From the NCBI RefSeq assembly GCF_006715045.1, contig NZ_VFML01000001.1:1240001-1304000 (forward strand): a stretch of 64,000 nt of DNA. The letters run 5' to 3'. The notes beneath the pieces are model-generated. The model had not been told where the DNA came from, did no database searches, and saw only the letters and a list, made by a program, of their open reading frames with translations. The position numbers were made by a program, and so were the translations under genes. This document shows positions 1 through 7,265 of the stretch, one piece after another. This DNA is from Amycolatopsis cihanbeyliensis (lineage in GTDB: Bacteria; Actinomycetota; Actinomycetes; Mycobacteriales; Pseudonocardiaceae). The first letter of the stretch is position 1. Each line of letters begins with the position of its first letter.

Positions 1-111
1 CTACCGCCCGGATGCACCATCCTGGCGAACCTTACCTGACGGCCGTACACCTGACGTCTATCTCTGGTAGTCACAGGTGAAGGTCGCACAGCTACCGATT
101 GGAGTGATCTT

Positions 112-267
112 GTGACTGCGAAGACGGAGCCGCTCGTGGGTGCGCACACTGTGTTCCCGCTCGGAGACTACAAAGGGCCGAGCATGGATCGCGCCGGATC
201 CCCGGCTCGGCCGTCCGGACACAGCCTCCGGCTCGGCGACCGGCACGCCTGGGACATCTCCGCATAA
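112..267 (+). CDS. Candidate 51-residue small protein, unknown
   Basis: A GTG at 112 follows a GGAGTGA sequence at 101-107, with 7 nt between GGAG and the start, so it would be translated well if transcribed. The product has 51 residues, no cysteine, no signal peptide and no membrane segment, and ends near a single tryptophan. I recognise no family. The call rests only on the ribosome binding site and an uninterrupted frame, so it may be chance. Confidence 0.2.
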   Translation: MTAKTEPLVGAHTVFPLGDYKGPSMDRAGSPARPSGHSLRLGDRHAWDISA

Positions 268-385
268 CACCTCAGTCCCGACCAGGCCCGTGATGGAGCC
301 GCACCAGCCTGGCGTCGCGCACCTGCCACGTCCATGAGCAGCGGAAACACCATGCAAGTCAACACTGCCCAAGTCGGAACTTGAC

Positions 386-458
386 CAACTCGCCTACGTG
401 GACAGCAAACTCGCCTACGCGAATGGCCAACACGCCTACGTGGCGGGCAAACACGCCG
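386..458. repeat. 21-nt tandem repeat, locus 1
   Basis: About three and a half copies of a 21-nt unit with core CAAACTCGCCTACG repeat with exact 21-nt spacing (the ACTCGCC/ACACGCC cores begin at 388, 409, 430 and 451). The array abuts the stop codon of the minus-strand gntR gene. Related arrays lie after the stop codons at 14237 and 22500, and a single unit lies after 61549. No spacers differ between units as in CRISPR. Confidence 0.75.
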
Positions 459-1124
459 TCAGATCAGGGCGCGGATGGCGTTCTCGAATCCGGTGACGTG
501 CCGCAGGGCCAGGTCGGCGGCGGCCCCGGCGTCGCCGTCGATGATCTTCGTCAGCAGCGGGACGTGCTCGCCGACGTGGCCGGCGACCCCGGACAACCGG
601 GGCAGGAAGACGCCCCAGATCCGGGTGGCCAGGTTGTCGTAGGTGAGCAGGGTGTCCTCGAGGAAGGGATTGTGCACGCAGCGGTAGATGGCGCGATGCG
701 CGGCGAGGTCCATCTTGAGCAGTTCGGTGGTGTTCTCCATCTCCTCCGCCCGCGCCAGCCGGTCGCGTAGCTTCGCGAGCGTGTCCCGGTCGGCCTCGGT
801 GGCCCGCTCGGCGGCCGCGGCGGTGGCCATCGGCTCGAGGGTACGGCGCACCTCGGAGATATAGGCGAGGTCGGAGATGTTGACATCGGTGGCGAAGGTG
901 CCGCGCCGGGGGAAGGCGACCACGAGCCGTTCCTTCGCCAACCGCTTCAGTGCCTCCCGAACGGGGGTTCGCCCGACCTCCAGCTCGCCGCTCAGCCGCT
1001 CCTCGTTGATCGGGCTTCCCGGCGGGATCTCCAGCATCACCAGGCGGTCGCGAATGGCGAGGTAGGCCTGCTCCGCCAACGAGGTTCCGGACCCGAAGGT
1101 CGCCGTGTTGACCGGTGCTCTCAC
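459..1124 (-). CDS. GntR family transcriptional regulator (FadR/FCD type)
   Basis: A 221-residue protein with an N-terminal winged helix-turn-helix (about residues 17-80, containing the typical GRTPVREALKRL recognition helix) and a C-terminal all-helical FCD ligand-binding domain (about 90-215). It starts with GTG at 1124 and diverges from soxB with only 53 bp between the starts, so it probably controls the sarcosine oxidase operon and itself. A perfect 14-bp palindrome lies in that gap. FCD regulators usually bind small carboxylates or amino acids; sarcosine, dimethylglycine or betaine would fit the context, but the ligand is inference. Confidence 0.9.
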   Translation of the reverse strand: MRAPVNTATFGSGTSLAEQAYLAIRDRLVMLEIPPGSPINEERLSGELEVGRTPVREALKRLAKERLVVAFPRRGTFATDVNISDLAYISEVRRTLEPMATAAAAERATEADRDTLAKLRDRLARAEEMENTTELLKMDLAAHRAIYRCVHNPFLEDTLLTYDNLATRIWGVFLPRLSGVAGHVGEHVPLLTKIIDGDAGAAADLALRHVTGFENAIRALI

Positions 1125-1144
1125 CGGGCTTACTCTACACTACG

Positions 1145-1158
1145 ACTGATATATCAGT
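1145..1158. promoter_or_regulatory. Probable GntR operator (palindrome)
   Basis: ACTGATATATCAGT is a perfect 14-bp palindrome in the 53-bp gap between the divergent gntR and soxB starts. AT-rich perfect palindromes of this size in such a gap are typical operators of FadR-type GntR proteins. It sits about 20 nt before the soxB start codon, consistent with repression of soxB. Confidence 0.65.
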
Positions 1159-1177
1159 AGTTGACTAGAGGTACACC

Positions 1178-2428
1178 ATGACCGTGGCACCCACCTCAGA
1201 CGCAGTCGCCCCCGGTTCGCGACTGCCGGAACACCCCGACTTCCTCTGGAACAACCCCGAACCCGCGCGCGGCTACGACGTCCTCGTCGTGGGTGGCGGC
1301 GGGCACGGCCTCGCCACCGCCTACCACCTCGCCCGCACGCAGGGCGTCAGCAACGTGGCCGTGCTGGAGAAGGGCTGGCTGGCCGGCGGGAACATGGCCC
1401 GCAACACCACGATCATCCGGTCCAACTACCTGTGGGACGAAAGCGCCCGGATCTACGAGCACGCGCTGACACTCTGGGAGAACCTGGAGAACGAGCTGGA
1501 CTATCCCGTCCTGTTCGACCAGCGTGGCGTGCTGAACCTGGCACACAGCCTGCAGGACGTGCGGGACAGCGTGCGGCGGGTGAACGCCAACCGGCTGAAC
1601 GGGATCGACGCGGAATGGCTGGAACCCGCCGAGGTCAAGGACGTCTGCCCGATCCTGAACGTCTCCCCCGACATCCGGTACCCGGTACTCGGCGCCAGTT
1701 ACCAGCCACGGGCGGGCATCGCCAAGCACGACCACGTCGCCTGGGGCTACGCCCGTGCCGCGGCGGGCCTCGGCGTGGACCTCATCCAGAACTGCGAGGT
1801 CACCGGCATCCGAACCAGCGGTGGCCGGGTGACCGGGGTCCGCACCACCCGGGGGGACATCGCCGCGGGCAAGGTCGCGCTCTGCGCGGCGGGCCACTCC
1901 TCCGTGCTGGCCGGCATGGTCGGGCTACGGCTTCCGGTCGCCTCGCACCCGCTGCAGGCGATGGTCTCCGAACTACTCGAGCCGGTGCACCCGACGGTGG
2001 TCATGTCCAATGCGGTGCACGTCTACGTATCCCAGGCACACAAGGGCGAACTCGTGCTCGGTGCCGGGATCGACAGCTACAACGGGTACGGGCAGCGTGG
2101 GTCCTTCCACGTGATCGAGCGCCAGCTGACGGCCGCGCTCGAACTGTTCCCGATCTTCGCGCGGGCGCATCTGCTGCGCACCTGGGCGGGCATCGTGGAC
2201 GTCAGCCCGGACGCCTCGCCGATCATCGGGCGCACCCCGATCGCGGGGCTGTACCTCAACTGCGGGTGGGGCACCGGGGGCTTCAAGGTCACCCCCGGCC
2301 TCGGCGACTGCTTCGCGCACACCGTCGCGCGGGACGAGCCTCACCCGTTCGTCGAGCCGTTCGGCCTCGAGCGGTTCACCACCGGCGCCCTCGTCGACGA
2401 GCACGGCGCCGCTGCCGTAGCCCACTGA
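1178..2428 (+). CDS. soxB: Sarcosine oxidase beta subunit
   Basis: A 416-residue FAD-dependent amine oxidoreductase (DAO fold). The dinucleotide-binding stretch [16 protein letters not shown] lies near residues 37-52, followed by the conserved [14 protein letters not shown] segment typical of SoxB. H184, in the [11 protein letters not shown] context, lies where the histidine that covalently holds FMN is found in heterotetrameric sarcosine oxidase; that assignment is inference by alignment from memory. With SoxD, SoxA and SoxG it oxidises sarcosine to glycine, passing the methyl group to THF as 5,10-methylene-THF. First gene of the operon, with AGAGG upstream of the ATG. Confidence 0.95.
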   Translation: MTVAPTSDAVAPGSRLPEHPDFLWNNPEPARGYDVLVVGGGGHGLATAYHLARTQGVSNVAVLEKGWLAGGNMARNTTIIRSNYLWDESARIYEHALTLWENLENELDYPVLFDQRGVLNLAHSLQDVRDSVRRVNANRLNGIDAEWLEPAEVKDVCPILNVSPDIRYPVLGASYQPRAGIAKHDHVAWGYARAAAGLGVDLIQNCEVTGIRTSGGRVTGVRTTRGDIAAGKVALCAAGHSSVLAGMVGLRLPVASHPLQAMVSELLEPVHPTVVMSNAVHVYVSQAHKGELVLGAGIDSYNGYGQRGSFHVIERQLTAALELFPIFARAHLLRTWAGIVDVSPDASPIIGRTPIAGLYLNCGWGTGGFKVTPGLGDCFAHTVARDEPHPFVEPFGLERFTTGALVDEHGAAAVAH

Positions 2429-2447
2429 GCGGCCCCGAGGAGCCGAT

Positions 2448-2726
2448 ATGCAGCTCATCCCCTGCCCCTGGTGCGGGCCACGCGAGGAAGTCGAGTTCCA
2501 CTACGGCGGGCAGGCGCATCTGTCCTACCCCACCGATCCGGCCGCCCTGTCCGATGCGGACTGGGCGGAGTACGTCTTCTACCGGGACAACCCGGCGGGT
2601 CCGTTTCCGGAACGCTGGCAGCACTCGGCGGGCTGCCGCCGCTGGTTCAACGCCGTACGGGACACCAGGACCTACGAGTTCCAGGCCGGGCACCGCGCCG
2701 AGGACGACCGGCAGGTGATCCCGTGA
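2448..2726 (+). CDS. soxD: Sarcosine oxidase delta subunit
   Basis: A 92-residue small subunit, the normal length for SoxD. Its zinc ligands are visible: C6 and C9 in the opening IPCPWCG motif, and H59 and C63 in WQHSAGC, matching the Cys-Cys-His-Cys site of the family. It lies 19 nt after soxB, and its TGA overlaps the GTG of soxA (GTGA at 2723-2726), indicating translational coupling. Gene order B-D-A-G is the standard one. Confidence 0.96.
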   Translation: MQLIPCPWCGPREEVEFHYGGQAHLSYPTDPAALSDADWAEYVFYRDNPAGPFPERWQHSAGCRRWFNAVRDTRTYEFQAGHRAEDDRQVIP

Positions 2727-5581
2727 GCGAGCCGTTCCGCCTGCCCGCCGGTGGCCTGATCGACCGGCGTCGCACAGTGCACTTCACCTTCAACGGCCGC
2801 CCGTTCACCGGCCGCCCCGGCGACACCCTGGCCTCGGCGCTGCTGGCGAACGGCGTGCACCAGGTCGCGACCGGGGTCCGGTACGGCCGCCCGCGCGGGA
2901 TCATGTCCGCGGGAGCGGAGGAACCCACCGCGCTGGTCCAGGTCGAGTACCCCTGTGCCGAGCCGATGCTGACCGCGACCACCGTGGAACTGACCGAAGG
3001 ACTCGTCGCCCGCGGCCTGCCCGGCCGGGGCCATCTTCCGGACGCCCCGGACCCGGCGCGCTACGACGCCAAGCACCTGCACTGCACCGTCCTGGTGATC
3101 GGTGCCGGACCCGCCGGCCTGGCCGCCGCGCTGACCGCCGCCCGCAGCGGCGCCCGGGTCGTGCTGCTGGACGAGCAGAGCCGGGTGGGCGGGTCCCTGC
3201 TCGGCTCGGGCGAGTACTGCGAGCACGGACCGGCGACCGGATGGGCGCAGGAACTGCTCGCCGAGCTGCGCGAGCTGCCCGAGGTACAGGTGCTGCACCG
3301 GACGACCGCCTTCGGCGCCTACGACGACGGGTTCGTGCTCGCGCTGGAACGCCGGACCGACCACCTCGGCGCCGCCGCACCGGCCTCGGTGGCGCGGCAC
3401 CGGGTCTGGCGGATCCGGGCGCAGCAAATCGTGCTGGCCACCGGCGCGCATGAGCGTCCGGTGGTGTTCGCGGGCAACGACCGGCCGGGGATCATGCTGG
3501 CCGGTGCCGCCCGGACCTACCTGCATCGCTACGGGGTGCTTCCCGGCAGGCGGGTCGTGGTGTTCACCACCAACGACAGTGCCTACCCCGCTGCCGTCGA
3601 GCTGGCCGAGGCCGGGGTGGACGTCCCGCTGCTCGCCGATACCCGCGAGGTTCCCCCAGCCGGGCTGGCCGCGGAATGTGCCGCGCGGGGGATCGAGGTA
3701 CGGGCCGGACACGCGGTGACCGGCACCGAGGGCGGCGGCAGGCTCACCGATGTCCGCATCGCCCCGCTCCCCGGCACGAGCACCGCGGCTGCGGACACCG
3801 TCCCCTGCGACACCCTGCTGGTCTCCGGCGGCTGGAACCCGGTCGCGCACCTGTTCAGCCAGCGGGGCGGCGGGCTGCGGTACGCCCCCGAACTCGGGGC
3901 ATACCTGCCGGCCGATCCGCCGCGGGGCATGGCGGTGGCGGGCGCGGCCACCGGCGAGTTCGATCTGACCGCCTGCGCAAGGCAGGGCCGGGAGGCCGGG
4001 CGCGCCGCCGCGATCGCGGCGGGGTTCGCCCCGGCGGCCAACCCCGCGCTCCCGGTCTCCGACGCGCGACCCGCGCAGCGGGTGCCCGACGTCAGGTGGC
4101 TGGTACCAGGCGGGGAAGCCGAGCAGCGGGACACCCGGTTCGTCGATCCGCAGCGGGACGTCACGGTGTCCGACATCCTGCGGGCCACCGGCGCCGGGAT
4201 GCGCTCGCTGGAACACGTCAAGCGGTACACCACCCTCGGCACCGCGCACGACCAGGGCAAGACCTCCGGCATGGTGGCGGCGGGCATCCTCGCCGAGGCG
4301 CTGGGCACCGACCTGGCTTCGCAGCGGCCGACCACCTTCCGCCCGCCCTACGCGCCGGTGCCGTTCGCGGCGCTGGCCGGCCGGGACCGCGGTGAGCTGT
4401 ACGACCCGGTCCGGGTCACCGCCGTACATCCCTGGCATGTGGCGCACGGAGCCGAGTTCGAGGATGTCGGGCAGTGGAAGCGGCCACGCTACTACCCGAG
4501 GGCGGGCGAGGACATGCACGCGGCCGTGCTGCGCGAGTGCCGCGCCGCACGCACCGGGATCGCGCTGATGGACGCCTCGACCCTCGGCAAGATCGACGTG
4601 CGTGGCCCGGACTCCGCCGCCTTCCTCGACCTGCTCTACACCAACATGATGAGCACGCTCAAGGTCGGCAGGATCCGTTACGGGGTCATGTGCGGGGTGG
4701 ACGGCATGGTGCTGGACGACGGCACCGTGACCCGGCTCGCCGAGGACCACTTCCTCACCACCACCACGACCGGCAACGCGGCCACGGTCCTCGACTGGAT
4801 GGAGGAATGGCTGCAGACCGAGTGGCCGCACCTGCGGGTGTTCCTCACCTCGGTCACCGACCACTGGGTCACCGTCCCGCTGGTGGGCCCCCGCTCCCGG
4901 GAGGTGCTGGCGGCGGTGGCCGACGGGCTGGACACCGGACCCGAGTTCGGCTTCATGACCTGGCGGGACGCCAGCGTGGCCGGGATACCCGCGCGGATCT
5001 GCCGGATCAGCTTCTCCGGCGAGCTCGCCTACGAGATCAACGTCAACGCATGGCACGGGCTCGCCCTGTGGGAAGCGCTGCTGGCCGCGGGCGAGCCGCA
5101 CGGCATCACCCCGTACGGCACGGAGACCATGCACGTCCTGCGCGCCGAGAAGGGCTACCCGATCATCGGGCAGGACACCGACGGCACGGTCACCCCGCAG
5201 GATCTCGGGATGTCCTGGGCGGTGTCGAAGAAGAAGCCGGACTTCGTCGGCAAGCGATCCTTCGCCCGGCAGGAGAACCTCCGCCCGGACCGCAAGCAGC
5301 TCGTCGGCCTGCTGCCGGTGCGACCCGAGACGGTGCTGCCGGAAGGCGCGCAGATCATCGAGACCGCGCACCCGCCCGCTCCCCCGGTGACCATGCTCGG
5401 CCACGTCACCTCCAGCTACGACAGCGCGGCGCTGGGCCGCGGCTTCGCGTTGGCGCTGCTGCGCGCCGGGCGCGAGCGGATCGGCCAGACCCTCTACGTC
5501 CCGGTCGGCGACCAGGTGGTCCCGGTGACCGTCGCCGAGTCCGTACTGTTCGACAAGGAAGGAGCTCGCCGTGACGGCTGA
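2723..5581 (+). CDS. soxA: Sarcosine oxidase alpha subunit
   Basis: A 952-residue subunit, starting at the GTG at 2723 that overlaps the soxD stop; longer readings of the frame run back through soxD and are not real. The N-terminal region has a ferredoxin-like fold segment without iron-sulfur cysteines. A nucleotide-binding domain begins near residue 120 (VIGAGPAGLAAALTAARSGA). From about residue 560 to the end it is a GcvT-like THF-binding domain, where formaldehyde released from sarcosine is captured as 5,10-methylene-THF. An AAGGAAGGAG sequence near its end serves soxG. Confidence 0.96.
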   Translation: MSEPFRLPAGGLIDRRRTVHFTFNGRPFTGRPGDTLASALLANGVHQVATGVRYGRPRGIMSAGAEEPTALVQVEYPCAEPMLTATTVELTEGLVARGLPGRGHLPDAPDPARYDAKHLHCTVLVIGAGPAGLAAALTAARSGARVVLLDEQSRVGGSLLGSGEYCEHGPATGWAQELLAELRELPEVQVLHRTTAFGAYDDGFVLALERRTDHLGAAAPASVARHRVWRIRAQQIVLATGAHERPVVFAGNDRPGIMLAGAARTYLHRYGVLPGRRVVVFTTNDSAYPAAVELAEAGVDVPLLADTREVPPAGLAAECAARGIEVRAGHAVTGTEGGGRLTDVRIAPLPGTSTAAADTVPCDTLLVSGGWNPVAHLFSQRGGGLRYAPELGAYLPADPPRGMAVAGAATGEFDLTACARQGREAGRAAAIAAGFAPAANPALPVSDARPAQRVPDVRWLVPGGEAEQRDTRFVDPQRDVTVSDILRATGAGMRSLEHVKRYTTLGTAHDQGKTSGMVAAGILAEALGTDLASQRPTTFRPPYAPVPFAALAGRDRGELYDPVRVTAVHPWHVAHGAEFEDVGQWKRPRYYPRAGEDMHAAVLRECRAARTGIALMDASTLGKIDVRGPDSAAFLDLLYTNMMSTLKVGRIRYGVMCGVDGMVLDDGTVTRLAEDHFLTTTTTGNAATVLDWMEEWLQTEWPHLRVFLTSVTDHWVTVPLVGPRSREVLAAVADGLDTGPEFGFMTWRDASVAGIPARICRISFSGELAYEINVNAWHGLALWEALLAAGEPHGITPYGTETMHVLRAEKGYPIIGQDTDGTVTPQDLGMSWAVSKKKPDFVGKRSFARQENLRPDRKQLVGLLPVRPETVLPEGAQIIETAHPPAPPVTMLGHVTSSYDSAALGRGFALALLRAGRERIGQTLYVPVGDQVVPVTVAESVLFDKEGARRDG

Positions 5582-6191
5582 CAGCGCGCTCAGGAGCGGA
5601 ACCGGATACAGCCCCCTCGCGGGCTGGGCGAGCAGCCTCGGCCGGCTCGCCCCGGGGGTGCACGCACTCGAGCAGCCCATGCTCACCCAGCTCACCCTGC
5701 GGCTGGCCGGCCCCGGCGCCACGGCCACGGCGCGCGCCACCCTCGGTATCGACCTGCCGGAGAGGCCGTGCACCTTCACCCGTGGCCGCCTCGGGGAGGT
5801 GGAGGTGGAGGTGCTCTGGATGGCACCCGACGAGTACCTGGTTCTCACCCCGCCGGGCAGCGCCACGCTGGCGGAGACACTGCGCACCGCACTGGACGGC
5901 GCGGCGGCCGCGGTGGTCGACGTGTCGGCGCAACGCACCACCCTCGCCCTATCCGGCCCGCGGGTGCGCGACGTGCTGGCCCACGGGTGCGCGATCGACC
6001 TGCATCCCACGGCGGCGCCCACCGGGACCTGCGTGCAGACCCTGCTCGCCAGGGCGGGCGTCGTGCTGCTGGTGCGCGACGCCGAGCGGGCCGAGTTCGG
6101 CCTGCTGGTCCGTTCCTCCTTCGCCACCTACCTCGCGGCCTGGCTGGTCGACGCGAGCCTGGAGTACCGGGAGGATCAGCTCTCCCAGTAG
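5571..6191 (+). CDS. soxG: Sarcosine oxidase gamma subunit
   Basis: A 206-residue protein of the SoxG family (GcvT-like fold without its own cofactor), with the usual length and a C-terminal segment of the SSFATYLAAWLVDA type. The GTG start overlaps the end of soxA by 11 nt and is preceded by AAGGAGC. It completes the heterotetramer. Its 3' end overlaps the convergent iclR gene by 16 bp, so the two transcripts must run into each other. Confidence 0.95.
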   Translation: MTADSALRSGTGYSPLAGWASSLGRLAPGVHALEQPMLTQLTLRLAGPGATATARATLGIDLPERPCTFTRGRLGEVEVEVLWMAPDEYLVLTPPGSATLAETLRTALDGAAAAVVDVSAQRTTLALSGPRVRDVLAHGCAIDLHPTAAPTGTCVQTLLARAGVVLLVRDAERAEFGLLVRSSFATYLAAWLVDASLEYREDQLSQ

Positions 6192-7006
6192 CCCAGTTGG
6201 GCGGACAGCTCGCGGGCGGCCGAGGTCATCGAGCCGACGGCCTCCCGTACCCGCTTGCGGGTGAACCGGTACGCGGGTCCGGACGCGCTCAACGCCGCGA
6301 CCACGTCGCCGTTCTGGTCGTGCACCGCCACCGCGGCCGCGTGCAATCCGAGCTCGAGTTCCTCATAGCTGGTGGCGTAGGCGTCCCGCACGATCAGCCC
6401 GAAGGAGGAACGGAGCTCGGCCGGGTCGGTGATCGTACGGGTGGTGTACTGCTCGAGGTCACCGGAGAGCAGGGCGTCCTGGTCGTCTCGAGGGGCGTGC
6501 GCCAGCAGGACCTTGCCGCTGGAGGTCGCGTGCAGGGGCGTGCGCTGGCCCACCCAGTTGTGTGTGGTCACCGAGGCGGTACCCCGCGTCTGGCTGATGT
6601 TGAGCGCCACGTCGTAGTCACGGATCGCGATGTTCACCGTCTCGCCCAATTCGGCTGCCAGAGATTCACAGAACGGTCTGCCCATGCGCGACAGATCCAT
6701 TCGCTCGGTGGCCGCGCCGGCGAGGCGGACAATGCCGAACCCGATCGCGTATTTGCCGCGCTCGCCGAACTGTTCGACCAGACCGCGCGCCTCCAGCACG
6801 CTGACCAGCCGCGAAGCGGTCGACTTGTGCACCCCTAGCTCACCAGCGATTTCCGTGATGCCGGCCTCGCCGTTGCGGGCGAGCAGCTCGAGGACGGTCA
6901 CCGCCCGATCCACGGATTGCACCAGCGCGCCAGGACCCTTGCCTTGTGCCTGCGCTGCGTTTGCCACCACTGAACCGTATCTGCTCGGGGCCGGGAATAG
7001 CCGCAC
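6176..7006 (-). CDS. IclR family transcriptional regulator
   Basis: A protein of up to 276 residues with an N-terminal winged helix (about 30-90; the ITEIAGELGVHKSTASRL helix-turn-helix is clear) and a C-terminal effector-binding IclR domain to about residue 270. The first 15 or so residues are of low conservation, and a GTG a little downstream (VVANAAQ) is a possible start. It diverges from the dimethylglycine dehydrogenase gene, its likely target. Repeated TTGCG half-sites in the shared promoter fit IclR control. The ligand is unknown; an N-methylated glycine or betaine is the contextual guess. Confidence 0.9.
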   Translation of the reverse strand: MRLFPAPSRYGSVVANAAQAQGKGPGALVQSVDRAVTVLELLARNGEAGITEIAGELGVHKSTASRLVSVLEARGLVEQFGERGKYAIGFGIVRLAGAATERMDLSRMGRPFCESLAAELGETVNIAIRDYDVALNISQTRGTASVTTHNWVGQRTPLHATSSGKVLLAHAPRDDQDALLSGDLEQYTTRTITDPAELRSSFGLIVRDAYATSYEELELGLHAAAVAVHDQNGDVVAALSASGPAYRFTRKRVREAVGSMTSAARELSAQLGYWES

Positions 7007-7051
7007 CGGCCGGGCGATCTCGGTGACGTTCCTACCACCATCAGGTCACAT

Positions 7052-7250
7052 TTGTTGCGCATTCCAGGACACGTTTCTGATTACGCAACGCAGCCAGTGC
7101 GCACTCGGGTGGCCCTCGGTGCCGCCGGCACGCCGCTGACCACCTACTCAACGGTAGAAAAGCCGGGAAAAATTCGTCCTTCGTGTGGCTTGACGCACAC
7201 CCGGGATAAGGCGCACTGTTGCGTTATGCGCAGTGAGTTGTTCTAGACGC
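7052..7250. promoter_or_regulatory. Divergent promoter with TTGCG/CGCAA half-sites
   Basis: Between the iclR and dehydrogenase starts, half-sites occur at 7055-7059 (TTGCG), 7084-7088 (CGCAA), 7219-7223 (TTGCG) and 7248-7252 (CGCAA). The clearest is an inverted repeat at 7214-7235: CACTG and CAGTG arms enclose TGCG (7220-7223) and CGCA (7229-7232), about 30 nt before the ATG at 7266. This looks like an IclR-type operator, but no -35/-10 pair is clear. Confidence 0.4.
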
Positions 7251-7265
7251 AACAAGGCGGCGGCT

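Larger units (their letters stand above)
1..458. other. Upstream non-coding stretch before gntR
   Basis: No long gene with convincing codon use is seen here. The stretch holds one short candidate ORF with a good ribosome binding site (112-267) and, directly after the gntR stop codon, an array of 21-nt repeats (386-458). Everything else looks like plain intergenic sequence or the tail of something outside the window. Confidence 0.4.

Noticed and set aside
386..458. CRISPR array
   Set aside because: The repeats are contiguous 21-nt units with no unique spacers, and no cas genes are near any locus.
2672..6127. 1151-codon open frame on the minus strand opposite soxA/soxG
   Set aside because: Shadow of the sox genes: in high-GC DNA the antisense frame often stays open. 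The sequence is arginine/glycine/histidine-rich with no recognisable domain, while the plus strand has full Sox motifs.
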